62,163 nucleotides of DNA from the NCBI RefSeq assembly GCF_001954135.1, contig NZ_MBEQ01000085.1:1-62163 (forward strand), written 5' to 3'. Origin of the DNA: Mycobacterium sp. GA-1841. Lineage in GTDB: Bacteria; Actinomycetota; Actinomycetes; Mycobacteriales; Mycobacteriaceae. Shown here piece by piece: positions 1 to 6,853 of this stretch; the stretch's first letter is position 1, and each line of letters starts with the position of its first letter. The translations under genes and the position numbers were made by a program. A model generated the notes under the pieces. The model was not told the origin of the DNA and made no database searches. It saw only the letters and a program-made list of their open reading frames with translations.

Positions 1-82
1 TGCCTGCACCTATGAAGAGGCCCGCAAAGACCCCCGCAATGGCGGTCACCATCGCGACCAGCACCCGACTGAATGCCAACAT
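1..82 (-). CDS. N-terminus of a small membrane or secreted protein (partial)
   Basis: Only the first 27 codons are inside the window; the gene continues past base 1. The ATG lies at 80-82 on the complement and is preceded by an AGGGAG ribosome-binding site 4 nt upstream. The peptide begins MLAFSRVLVAMVTAIAG and continues with a Gly/Ala/Phe-rich hydrophobic run, so it is a membrane segment or uncleaved signal peptide. No family can be named from so short a piece. Confidence 0.55.
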   Translation of the reverse strand, partial: MLAFSRVLVAMVTAIAGVFAGLFIGAG

Positions 83-712
83 GTTCTCCCTAGCTACGCC
101 GGTGATCCGTTTCAACTTCACCAACCAGGGACACCACCCCCAGAGATCGCTCCGCATACGGCCCGATTAGCGGGGCCTCATGCGGTTCTCACGCCGTGCT
201 CATGATTGGCACGAGAAACGTAACCGGGTGTCATCGGGGCAGCAACGGCTGCGAGTTTTCGACAGACATGCGGTACACCCTTCGGTCGAGTTTGCTGTAA
301 CTGCGCCGACGAACATCACACCAGAGCCGGGGAACTCCCCGGCCAGTTGTCGCACACGCGCTGTCCGCACCCGGACGAGGCAGCCCATCACGCGTCAGGA
401 CATGCCGCTCGAACTGCACTTACACCGAATTTACTGCGGGCACACCGGGCAATCACGATGAGCGGAAACATTGCCGTCGCGAACGTCAATTTCAAGCGTC
501 GAGGTGGCGACTACCCCGAGTTTGCGCTTGCTGTGTAAACAACCGATTACGTAGCCGTCCGGCCCGCATTAACTACACAGCCGCAGACGGGCCCGGTTCA
601 CGGCCCGTCGATATTCCGCTTTGTGGTCGACATCACACTCTCGGCCGGTGAAATCGCCCCTGTTGCGCGGCATGCATCGGCACTCAACTGTCGAGCCGGG
701 CGTTATGGCGAT
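83..712. other. Long intergenic region, no supported gene
   Basis: About 630 bases separate the partial minus-strand gene from the zinc-ribbon gene. Short open frames here carry no recognisable motif and have Arg/His-rich compositions typical of chance frames in GC-rich DNA. The only clear structure is a perfect 7-bp hairpin at 326-343 (GCCGGGG, 4-nt loop, CCCCGGC). The stretch is less GC-rich than its neighbours around 430-560. No tRNA or known RNA fold was recognised. Confidence 0.5.
326..343. other. Short perfect hairpin in intergenic DNA
   Basis: GCCGGGG at 326-332 pairs perfectly with CCCCGGC at 337-343 around an AACT loop. There is no T-run on either side, so terminator function is uncertain; it could be part of a leader or a small RNA. 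Confidence 0.35.
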
Positions 713-1051
713 ATGAGCATCCCGCCATATGAGCCCCCGAAGTCCAGCCCGTCGCCCGGTGTCGGCAACACCTTGTTGTGCCCGAAATGCGCCGGGGTGA
801 TGACGACATACGAGCGCAACGGCATCCACCTGGAGCAGTGCGACACCTGCCGCGGCATCTTCCTGGACTTCGGCGAGCTGGAGGCACTGACTCAGATGGA
901 GAACCGGTTCGTCCAGGCACCGCCGCCACCGGCGCCGCCGACGCACTCCGGCCACCACCCCGGTTACTCCGACTACGGGCCGGGCTGGGGACACCGCGGC
1001 AACAAGCACTACCGCAAACAGGGCTTCGGGCGGCTGTTCTTCTCCAGCTGA
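713..1051 (+). CDS. TFIIB-type zinc-ribbon protein
   Basis: A 112-residue protein with one zinc ribbon of the zf-TFIIB family: C23-x2-C26 (CPKC) and C43-x2-C46 (CDTC), followed by the family's conserved FLDFGELEAL segment at about 50-59. After a Pro-rich linker (PPPPAPP) the C-terminus is rich in His, Gly and Tyr (GHHPGYSDY) and ends in basic and aromatic residues. The ATG at 713 is preferred over an upstream frame extension because the extension looks non-coding. The stop is inside the 3' end of the convergent kinase gene, so the two overlap tail to tail by 43 nt. The family's role is unknown; metal binding is inferred from the cysteines. Confidence 0.8.
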   Translation: MSIPPYEPPKSSPSPGVGNTLLCPKCAGVMTTYERNGIHLEQCDTCRGIFLDFGELEALTQMENRFVQAPPPPAPPTHSGHHPGYSDYGPGWGHRGNKHYRKQGFGRLFFSS

Positions 1052-1788
1052 GGCATGCGCGCGCAGGCCGCTGTCAACAGCTCGTCGTCGGGGTCGTTGG
1101 CGGCGGCCTGGATGACGGCGGCCCGGGCGAAGGGTTCCAGGACCGGCCACGGGTCCCCCGCCGGCAATGCCGTGCCGCCGGCTTCCCGGTAGACCTCGAG
1201 GAACAGGTACCAATCGGCGTCGGGGATCAAACCGGCCGCCCAGAAACCAGCCGGACGCGCCAAATCCCATGCTGGGTCGCCCAATCCGAGATCGTCGACG
1301 TCGATCAGCCGCCAGCGTCCGTCCTGCCGGCCGACCTGCCCCAAATGGAAGTCGCCGTGGACCAGCGTGCCCGGCCGTGCGGCAGAACCGGGCCGCCACG
1401 CCGCTTCGGGCAGGCCCGCTGCGGCCCGCAACAGCACCTGGTCACCGTGGCGCCGAGCGCGATCGACCGCACGCCGCAATCTGGCCGGCCAGCCATGCGC
1501 CGGTAGACGTTCGGTGACGGGTTCGGCGTGCAGAGCTGCCAGTAGCCGGGCAATGTCCGCCCAGGGCACCGATTCCGGTTGTGCGGCAAGGGTTTCGACG
1601 AGAGGCCACCGTGTCAGCCAGCGGCCGCCAACCGCCACCGGCCCCTCGGTCAGCGGGCTCACCAGTACATCGATCCGGCCGGCCGCTCCGAGCCGGGCCT
1701 GCAGAGCCCGCGGGTCGGTGCCCGGCCGATGCAGCTTGTCGACGACGGCGCCGTGCACCGTGATGTCTGCACCGGACCGAGTCTGCAC
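1009..1788 (-). CDS. APH-fold phosphotransferase (aminoglycoside/choline kinase-like)
   Basis: A 259-residue protein with the catalytic signature of the APH/protein-kinase-like fold: the Brenner motif HGDFHLGQ at about 144-151 and the metal-binding segment LIDVDDLGLGDPAWDL at about 161-176. The N-terminal lobe is short and lacks an obvious P-loop. The GTG start at 1788 has GGGAGA about 8 nt upstream; a longer open frame to 2034 runs through the AhpD-like gene in another frame and is rejected. The gene lies 20 nt downstream of the AhpD-like gene, so the two are probably co-transcribed. The substrate cannot be inferred; many mycobacterial members act on small metabolites rather than antibiotics. 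Confidence 0.75.
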   Translation of the reverse strand: MQTRSGADITVHGAVVDKLHRPGTDPRALQARLGAAGRIDVLVSPLTEGPVAVGGRWLTRWPLVETLAAQPESVPWADIARLLAALHAEPVTERLPAHGWPARLRRAVDRARRHGDQVLLRAAAGLPEAAWRPGSAARPGTLVHGDFHLGQVGRQDGRWRLIDVDDLGLGDPAWDLARPAGFWAAGLIPDADWYLFLEVYREAGGTALPAGDPWPVLEPFARAAVIQAAANDPDDELLTAACARMPQLEKNSRPKPCLR

Positions 1789-1808
1789 CCCATCAGTCTC
1801 CCGCGTGT

Positions 1809-2279
1809 TCAGCGGCGAGGGGGAAGCGATTTTGCGACGGCGTTGATCCGGTTCCAGGCATTGATCGTCACCGCCATGGCGACGACCTGGCCGAGTTCGT
1901 GTTCGGCGAACGCCGCCGCCGCGCGGGCATAGACCGCGTCGGACACCGGCCCGCCGGTCAGGTCGGTGATGGCCTCCGTCAGCGCCAAGGCCGCCTTCTC
2001 CTGTTCGGTGAACAGATCGCCGGCTTCTTCCCATGCGGCGATCAGGGACAGCCGCTGCTCGGTCTCCCCGTTCTGGCGGGCGTCGTGGGTGTGCATGTCG
2101 AGGCAGAACGCGCAGCGGTTCAGCTGCGATGCGCGGATCTTGATCAACTCGGCGATGGTGGGGTCGACGTCCTTGGAAGCCGCGTTCGACAGCGTCATCA
2201 TCGCGTCGTAGAGCCCGGGAGAGGCCTTGTAGATCTTGAGCCGGTCGACGGTGGTGGCGGGTTCGAGTGTCTGTGTCAT
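1809..2279 (-). CDS. AhpD-like carboxymuconolactone decarboxylase-family protein
   Basis: A 156-residue all-helical protein of the CMD/AhpD family. It contains the redox motif C56-x2-C59 with H63 (RCAFCLDMHTHDA), followed by the typical helical tail (AVTINAWNRIN). This is the arrangement of alkylhydroperoxidase-like proteins that use the two cysteines to reduce peroxides; the activity itself is inferred. The ATG at 2279 is 7 nt from a TAACGT hexamer on its strand and has no ribosome-binding site, which suggests a leaderless mRNA. It is divergent from a MocR regulator whose start is 49 nt away, so it is the likely MocR target, with the kinase gene as second cistron. Confidence 0.85.
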   Translation of the reverse strand: MTQTLEPATTVDRLKIYKASPGLYDAMMTLSNAASKDVDPTIAELIKIRASQLNRCAFCLDMHTHDARQNGETEQRLSLIAAWEEAGDLFTEQEKAALALTEAITDLTGGPVSDAVYARAAAAFAEHELGQVVAMAVTINAWNRINAVAKSLPPRR

Positions 2280-2328
2280 GGTGACCACGTTAAGCGCAAA
2301 AGTACCGCGTAGATGGTTCAATATCTGC
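2280..2328. promoter_or_regulatory. Divergent promoter region, ahpD-like gene / MocR regulator
   Basis: These 49 bases hold both promoters. On the minus strand ACGTTA at 2287-2292 reads as a -10 element (TAACGT) 7 nt from the AhpD-like ATG. A comparatively AT-rich run at 2288-2325 would be the natural binding region for the adjacent MocR protein. The operator itself was not resolved. Confidence 0.4.
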
Positions 2329-3870
2329 GTGACTTCGCGGGCCAATTCTGGCAGCCGGGACTTGCATCTCGACCTGCGCGCGATGATCGAGCCGGGCAGT
2401 CGCACCGCCCGCGAACAGCTGATCACCGCGCTGCGAGAAGGCATTCGCACCGGCAGGCTCGGCACCGACGCCCGACTGCCGCCCTCACGCACACTGGCAG
2501 CCGACCTCGGTCTGGCCCGCAACACGGTGGCCGAGGCTTATGCGGAACTGGTCGCCGAGGGCTGGCTGGCCTCCCGGCAGGGTGCGGGGACATGGGTTGC
2601 GCGGACCACCGCCCCGCCGCCGGCGTCACGACCGCGCCGGAATCCCGCCATCCCCCGACACAACTTGATGCCCGGCTCCCCCGACGTCTCGGAGTTTCCG
2701 CGGTCCGCGTGGTCGACGTCAGCCCGGCGGGCCATCGCGAACGCCCCGGTATCGGCGCTGCGCATGGGTGATCCACGCGGACCGGCGCCGCTGCGCGAGG
2801 CGCTCGCCGAGTATCTGGGCCGGGTCCGTGGCGTGCGTGCCTCCCCGGAATCGATCGTGATCTGCGCGGGAGTGCGTGACGCCGTCGACCTGCTGGGCCG
2901 GGCCCTGGGTACCGCACGGCCCATCGCGGTAGAAGCCCACGGGCTCTTCATCTTTCGCGATGCGCTCGCGGCGCTCGGCGTGCCCACCACTCCAATCGGC
3001 ATCGACGCGCACGGCGCGGTGGTCGCCGACCTGGATCACCTCGACACCGGCGCGGTACTGCTCACGCCCGCGCATCAGAGCCCCTTCGGGATGGCCCTGC
3101 ATCCGACCCGGCGCACCGCGGTCATCGACTGGGCCCAGCGCACCGGCGGATACGTGATCGACGACGACTACGACGGTGAATTCCGTTACGACCGACAGCC
3201 GATCGGTGCGTTGCAGCCCCTGCACCCCGAGCGGGTCGCGTATCTGGGCTCGGTCAGCAAGAGCATGGCCCAGGTGATGCGGGTGGGCTGGATGGTGCTG
3301 CCCGACGCCCTGATCGATCCCGTCATCACCGCCGCCGGCGGCGCCCAGTACCACGTGGATGCGCTCACTGCGCTCACTCTCGCCGATTTCATCCACAGTG
3401 GCGGTTATGACCGGCACGTCCGGCGGATGCGCAACCGATACCGGCGTCGCCGCGACGCCCTCGTCGCCGCACTCGCCGGGTTCGACCTCGAGATCAGCGG
3501 CCTGTCGGCAGGTGTCAACATGCTGCTCGCCCTCCCCGACGGCGCCGAGCCCGAGGTGCTGCGTCGCGCCGGCGACGCCGGGATCGCCCTGAGCGGGCTG
3601 TCGATCATGCGGCACCCGCAGGCCGGACCGGACGTCCCGGATCCCGACGGGGTCATCATCGGATTCGGCGGACCCGCCGAGCACGCTTTCGGACCTGCGG
3701 TCGACGCACTGTGCCAAGTCCTGACCGCCGCGCTGCGTCAGGGATCTTCGGTCACGATCAGATCGGGCGGCCCGGTGGGCAACCGCCAGTGGAACACCAG
3801 CCCGGCCAGCCGCAGCATCGTCGCCAGCACGGTGCCCACCAGCAATCCGACCCATTGCGGACCGAAGTAG
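2329..3870 (+). CDS. MocR-family regulator (GntR winged helix fused to class I aminotransferase fold)
   Basis: A 513-residue fusion. The N-terminal GntR winged helix lies at about 28-90 (RLPPSRTLAADLGLARNTV). The rest is a fold-type I aminotransferase domain with the PLP-site aspartate in DDDYDGEFRY at about 278-287, the Schiff-base lysine K311 in GSVSKSMAQ and R318 after it. MocR proteins use this domain as a PLP-dependent effector sensor rather than an enzyme. GTG 2329 is the chosen start; TTG at 2362 is possible because homology begins at LHLDLRAM. The frame runs 133 nt into the convergent TRIC gene, so the last ~40 residues (after TAALRQG) look like read-through and not domain sequence. 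It probably controls the divergent AhpD-like/APH pair. Confidence 0.82.
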   Translation: MTSRANSGSRDLHLDLRAMIEPGSRTAREQLITALREGIRTGRLGTDARLPPSRTLAADLGLARNTVAEAYAELVAEGWLASRQGAGTWVARTTAPPPASRPRRNPAIPRHNLMPGSPDVSEFPRSAWSTSARRAIANAPVSALRMGDPRGPAPLREALAEYLGRVRGVRASPESIVICAGVRDAVDLLGRALGTARPIAVEAHGLFIFRDALAALGVPTTPIGIDAHGAVVADLDHLDTGAVLLTPAHQSPFGMALHPTRRTAVIDWAQRTGGYVIDDDYDGEFRYDRQPIGALQPLHPERVAYLGSVSKSMAQVMRVGWMVLPDALIDPVITAAGGAQYHVDALTALTLADFIHSGGYDRHVRRMRNRYRRRRDALVAALAGFDLEISGLSAGVNMLLALPDGAEPEVLRRAGDAGIALSGLSIMRHPQAGPDVPDPDGVIIGFGGPAEHAFGPAVDALCQVLTAALRQGSSVTIRSGGPVGNRQWNTSPASRSIVASTVPTSNPTHCGPK

Positions 3871-4364
3871 TCGATGACCGCATACGTCGTCGCACCGATC
3901 AGGGCGGGCACCGCATACAGATCGTCGGGACGCATCAGCAACGGGATCTCGCGGACCAGTACGTCGCGGATGATGCCGCCGCCGATCGCGGTGGTCATAC
4001 CGATCAGCACCGCGGCGAACCAGCTCGCCCCGTGGTCGACGGCGAAGGCCGCGCCCGAAGTCGCGAAGAAGCCCATGCCGATCGCATCCAACGGCAGCAC
4101 GACGCGGTTGAACCGGATGACGTGTTTGGCGGCCAGTGTTGCCACCGCCGTTGCCGCCAACGCGACGGTGATGTTGGGCCAATGCTGAATCGAGGTGGGC
4201 GGATGGACACCGAGGAACAGATCACGGATCACCCCACCACTCACACCGGTGAGCACGCCCAATGCCGCGATACCGAACAGATCGAAGCCCTTGCGGATCG
4301 CGACGATGGCGGCCGACGAGGCGAACACCGCGATACCGAGGTCGTTGAGCACCAGCTGCAGCAC
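3738..4364 (-). CDS. TRIC-family (YadS/UPF0126) membrane protein, putative cation channel
   Basis: A 208-residue protein of about seven membrane helices made of two homologous halves. Each half carries the family signature: GVSGGVIRDLFLG in the first and AIGGGIIRDVLVREIP in the second. This duplicated GG-x-x-RD motif defines bacterial relatives of trimeric intracellular cation channels; transport of monovalent cations is inferred from the family. The GTG start at 4364 has no ribosome-binding site; TACCGT (complement of 4371-4376) ends 6 nt upstream, consistent with leaderless transcription. It is divergent from gtrA across 33 bp. Its 3' end overlaps the MocR gene by 133 nt. Confidence 0.82.
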   Translation of the reverse strand: MLQLVLNDLGIAVFASSAAIVAIRKGFDLFGIAALGVLTGVSGGVIRDLFLGVHPPTSIQHWPNITVALAATAVATLAAKHVIRFNRVVLPLDAIGMGFFATSGAAFAVDHGASWFAAVLIGMTTAIGGGIIRDVLVREIPLLMRPDDLYAVPALIGATTYAVIDYFGPQWVGLLVGTVLATMLRLAGLVFHWRLPTGPPDLIVTEDP

Positions 4365-4370
4365 GAGTGA

Positions 4371-4391
4371 ACGGTATGCCCTCGCTAAGCT
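4371..4391. promoter_or_regulatory. Back-to-back leaderless promoters of the TRIC gene and gtrA
   Basis: ACGGTA at 4371-4376 (TACCGT on the minus strand) ends 6 nt from the TRIC GTG, and TAAGCT at 4386-4391 ends 6 nt before the gtrA GTG. Both fit the mycobacterial TANNNT -10 consensus at leaderless spacing. Only 9 bp separate the two hexamers, so the two polymerase footprints must overlap. Confidence 0.45.
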
Positions 4392-4397
4392 GCCTGG

Positions 4398-4811
4398 GTG
4401 GCTGAGCCCGTGATGTCGCCGACCCTGGACCTCAAGACGCAGGCGTTCCGGTTCGTCGTGACCGGTGGGTTGTCGGCGATCGTGGACTTCGGCCTGTACG
4501 TACTGCTCTACAAGGTCTTCGGGTTACAGGTCGATCTGGCCAAGACGATCGGCTTCATCGCCGGGACCACCACCGCCTACCTCATCAACCGGCGCTGGAC
4601 GTTCCAGGCGCCGCCGAGCACCGCCCGGTTCATCGCGGTGTGGGCGCTCTACCTGGTCACCTTCGCCGTCCAGGTGGGGCTCAACCACCTCGTGCTGCAC
4701 CTGGCCGACTACCGGTCCTGGGCCGTGCCGGTGGCCTTCGTCATCGCCCAGGGCACCGCGACGGTGATCAACTTCATCGTGCAGCGGGCAGTGATCTTCA
4801 AATTGCACTGA
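4398..4811 (+). CDS. gtrA: GtrA-family membrane protein (Rv3789-type)
   Basis: A 137-residue, four-helix membrane protein of the GtrA family, in the position of Rv3789 directly before dprE1. The sequence shows helices at about 17-40, 45-62, 73-95 and 105-128 and the family signature GTTTAYLINRRWTF, with a second copy-like segment INFIVQRAVIF near the end. Rv3789 was first proposed to flip decaprenylphosphoryl-arabinose and later to help recruit AftA; which role applies is not shown by sequence. The GTG at 4398 follows a TAAGCT -10-like element by 6 nt with no Shine-Dalgarno. An internal GTG/ATG at 4410/4413 is an alternative start. The next gene begins 48 nt downstream. Confidence 0.9.
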   Translation: MAEPVMSPTLDLKTQAFRFVVTGGLSAIVDFGLYVLLYKVFGLQVDLAKTIGFIAGTTTAYLINRRWTFQAPPSTARFIAVWALYLVTFAVQVGLNHLVLHLADYRSWAVPVAFVIAQGTATVINFIVQRAVIFKLH

Positions 4812-4845
4812 CGCTCAGGCGGGCCGGTCCGTGGCTACTGGCGGG

Positions 4846-4851
4846 TACTCT
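4846..4851 (+). promoter_or_regulatory. -10 element of dprE1 (leaderless)
   Basis: TACTCT ends 8 nt before the dprE1 ATG, and no purine-rich ribosome-binding site lies between. This suggests dprE1 has its own leaderless transcript in addition to any read-through from gtrA. No -35 match was seen. Confidence 0.4.
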
Positions 4852-4859
4852 CCTTACCG

Positions 4860-6242
4860 ATGTCGACTACCGATCTGCCGACCACTCCCAAGCGCCTGAC
4901 AGGCTGGGGCCGGACCGCACCGACCGTGGCACAGGTGCTCTCTACCAGCGATCCCGAGGTGATCGTCAGGGCCGTCACGCAGGCCGCCGAGCACAAGGGT
5001 CGTGGTGTGATCGCCCGCGGTCTGGGCCGCTCCTACGGCGACAACGCGCAGAACGGTGGCGGGCTCGTCGTCGACATGTCCGCGCTGAACCAGATCCATT
5101 CGATGGACGCCGCGACCGGCATCGTGGACGTCGACGGTGGAGTGAACCTCGACCAGTTGATGCGGGCCGCGCTGCCGCTGGGCCTGTGGGTGCCGGTGCT
5201 GCCGGGAACCCGACAGGTCACCATCGGCGGGGCAATCGGCTGTGACATCCACGGCAAGAACCACCACAGCGCCGGCAGCTTCGGCAACCACGTCCGCAGC
5301 ATGGACCTGCTGACCGCCGACGGTCAGGTCCGCAAGCTCACCCCCGACGGCGACGAGTCCGAGCTGTTCTGGGCCACCGTCGGCGGCAACGGCCTGACCG
5401 GCATCATCCTGCGCGCGACGATCGAGATGACGCCGACCGAGACCGCCTACTTCATTGCCGACGGCGACGTCACCCATACGCTCGACGAGACCATCGCCTT
5501 CCACAGCGACGGCTCCGAGGACAACTACACCTACTCCAGCGCCTGGTTCGACGCGATCAGCGCCCCACCGAAGCTGGGTCGCGCCGCGATTTCTCGGGGC
5601 TCTCTGGCGACGATCGACCAGCTCCCCAAGAAGCTGCAGAAGAATCCGCTGAAATTCGATGCGCCGCAATTACTTACGCTGCCCGACGTATTTCCCAACG
5701 GATTGGCCAACAAGTACACCTTCGGTCCGATCGGTGAGCTTTGGTACCGCAAATCGGGCACCTACCGCAACAAGGTGCAGAACCTGACGCAGTTCTATCA
5801 CCCGCTGGACATGTTCGGTGAGTGGAACCGGGCCTACGGACCCGCAGGTTTTGCGCAGTACCAGTTCGTGGTGCCCACCGAGGCTGTCGACGAGTTCAAG
5901 CGCATCATCTACGACATCCAGCGCTCCGGGCACTATTCGTTCCTCAACGTGTTCAAGCTGTTCGGCCCCGGCAACCGGGCGCCACTGAGCTTCCCGATCC
6001 CCGGCTGGAACGTCTGCGTGGACTTCCCTGTCAAGGCGGGCGTCGGTGAGTTTCTCACCGAATTGGACCGCCGGGTACTGGAATTCGGCGGCCGGCTCTA
6101 CACCGCCAAGGACTCGCGCACCACGGCCGAGACGTTCCACGCCATGTACCCGCGTATCGACGAGTGGATCGCGGTGCGACGCAAGGTCGACCCCGAGGGC
6201 CTGTTCGTCTCGGACATGGCGCGCCGGTTGGAACTCGTCTAA
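4860..6242 (+). CDS. dprE1: Decaprenylphosphoryl-beta-D-ribose 2'-oxidase DprE1
   Basis: This FAD flavoenzyme oxidises decaprenylphosphoryl-ribose to the 2-keto intermediate, the first half of the epimerisation that makes DPA, the only arabinose donor for the cell wall. The 460-residue product matches the family length. The N-terminal FAD domain shows GLGRSYGDNAQ (about 54-64) and the substrate loop CDIHGKNHH with H131 (H132 in M. tuberculosis). K417 (K418 in M. tuberculosis) is present. The benzothiazinone-reactive cysteine is conserved as C386 in PGWNVCVDF, equivalent to C387 of M. tuberculosis, so covalent-inhibitor sensitivity is expected. The ATG at 4860 is close to a -10 element. Unlike in M. 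tuberculosis, dprE2 does not follow directly: furA-katG lies between. Confidence 0.97.
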   Translation: MSTTDLPTTPKRLTGWGRTAPTVAQVLSTSDPEVIVRAVTQAAEHKGRGVIARGLGRSYGDNAQNGGGLVVDMSALNQIHSMDAATGIVDVDGGVNLDQLMRAALPLGLWVPVLPGTRQVTIGGAIGCDIHGKNHHSAGSFGNHVRSMDLLTADGQVRKLTPDGDESELFWATVGGNGLTGIILRATIEMTPTETAYFIADGDVTHTLDETIAFHSDGSEDNYTYSSAWFDAISAPPKLGRAAISRGSLATIDQLPKKLQKNPLKFDAPQLLTLPDVFPNGLANKYTFGPIGELWYRKSGTYRNKVQNLTQFYHPLDMFGEWNRAYGPAGFAQYQFVVPTEAVDEFKRIIYDIQRSGHYSFLNVFKLFGPGNRAPLSFPIPGWNVCVDFPVKAGVGEFLTELDRRVLEFGGRLYTAKDSRTTAETFHAMYPRIDEWIAVRRKVDPEGLFVSDMARRLELV

Positions 6243-6268
6243 CGACTCGCTCCGCGAGAGCGGACACC

Positions 6269-6322
6269 CAGATTGCACACAGGGACAGGATCGACGCCGA
6301 TCCTGTCCCTGTCTGCAATCTG
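6269..6322. terminator. Long hairpin after dprE1
   Basis: The arms 6269-6293 and 6298-6322 are complementary at 24 of 25 positions around the 4-nt loop ACGC. The arms begin CAGATTGCA and end TGCAATCTG, with a CAGGGACAGG core. There is no T-run, which is common for mycobacterial terminators. It lies 26 nt after the dprE1 stop and 66 nt before furA, so it probably insulates dprE1 from furA-katG. Its length and near perfection are unusual. Confidence 0.65.
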
Positions 6323-6352
6323 AGTCCTGCCGACGCGACGAGAATTTCATTC

Positions 6353-6381
6353 TTGACTAATTCCAGAAAACGGGCCAGACT
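6353..6381 (+). promoter_or_regulatory. furA promoter
   Basis: TTGACT at 6353-6358 matches the -35 consensus, and CAGACT at 6376-6381 is a weak -10 with a 17-bp spacer. The GTG of furA follows 7 nt later, so transcript and reading frame would start together. An AT-rich run (6343-6370) overlapping the -35 is the likely FurA-binding site, by analogy with the autoregulated mycobacterial furA promoters. Confidence 0.6.
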
Positions 6382-6388
6382 CGGTTTC

Positions 6389-6820
6389 GTGGCGACAACC
6401 TCGGACTTCCAGCGGATGCTGCGAGGTGCCGACATGCGGGTGACCCGACCGCGAGTGTCGGTGTTGCACGCGGTTTTTGCCCATCCGCACGCCGATACCG
6501 ACACGATCATCCGTGCGGTACGCGAGGAGCTGCCCGAGGTTTCCCATCAGGCCGTCTACGACTCGTTGCATGCACTCACCGCAGCCCACCTGGTGCGGCG
6601 CATCCAGCCGTCGGGCTCGGTGGCTCGGTACGAATCTCGCATCGGCGACAACCACCACCACGTCGTGTGCCGATCGTGTGGCGCGATAGCCGATGTCGAT
6701 TGCGCGGCCGGGTCTGCCCCATGCCTGACCGCGTCGACGGACCACGGTTTCGAGATCGATGAAGCCGAGGTCATCTATTGGGGCCTGTGCCCCGAATGTT
6801 CCACTGCTCCACCTGGATAA
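6389..6820 (+). CDS. furA: Fur-family repressor FurA, paired with katG
   Basis: A 143-residue Fur-family regulator. The winged helix covers about 1-80 (RGADMRVTRPRVSVLHAV, then SHQAVYDSLHALTAAHLVRR). The dimerisation part carries a His cluster (GDNHHHVVCRSC) and two structural zinc CxxC pairs, C94-x2-C97 and C134-x2-C137. The longer open frame to 6164 is rejected because homology begins at the GTG 6389 (VATTSDFQRML), which also sits 7 nt from a plausible -10. In mycobacteria FurA represses itself and the downstream katG and is released on oxidation. Here the gene is 33 nt upstream of katG, the usual arrangement, but the pair has an unusual location between dprE1 and dprE2. Confidence 0.92.
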   Translation: MATTSDFQRMLRGADMRVTRPRVSVLHAVFAHPHADTDTIIRAVREELPEVSHQAVYDSLHALTAAHLVRRIQPSGSVARYESRIGDNHHHVVCRSCGAIADVDCAAGSAPCLTASTDHGFEIDEAEVIYWGLCPECSTAPPG

Positions 6821-6853
6821 CCCCTTAACCCGCCAGCCCCGGAAAGGATTGTC

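Noticed and set aside
180..538. Small plus- and minus-strand frames at 180-538
   Set aside because: No ribosome-binding sites, no motif, and several overlapping frames of equal quality.
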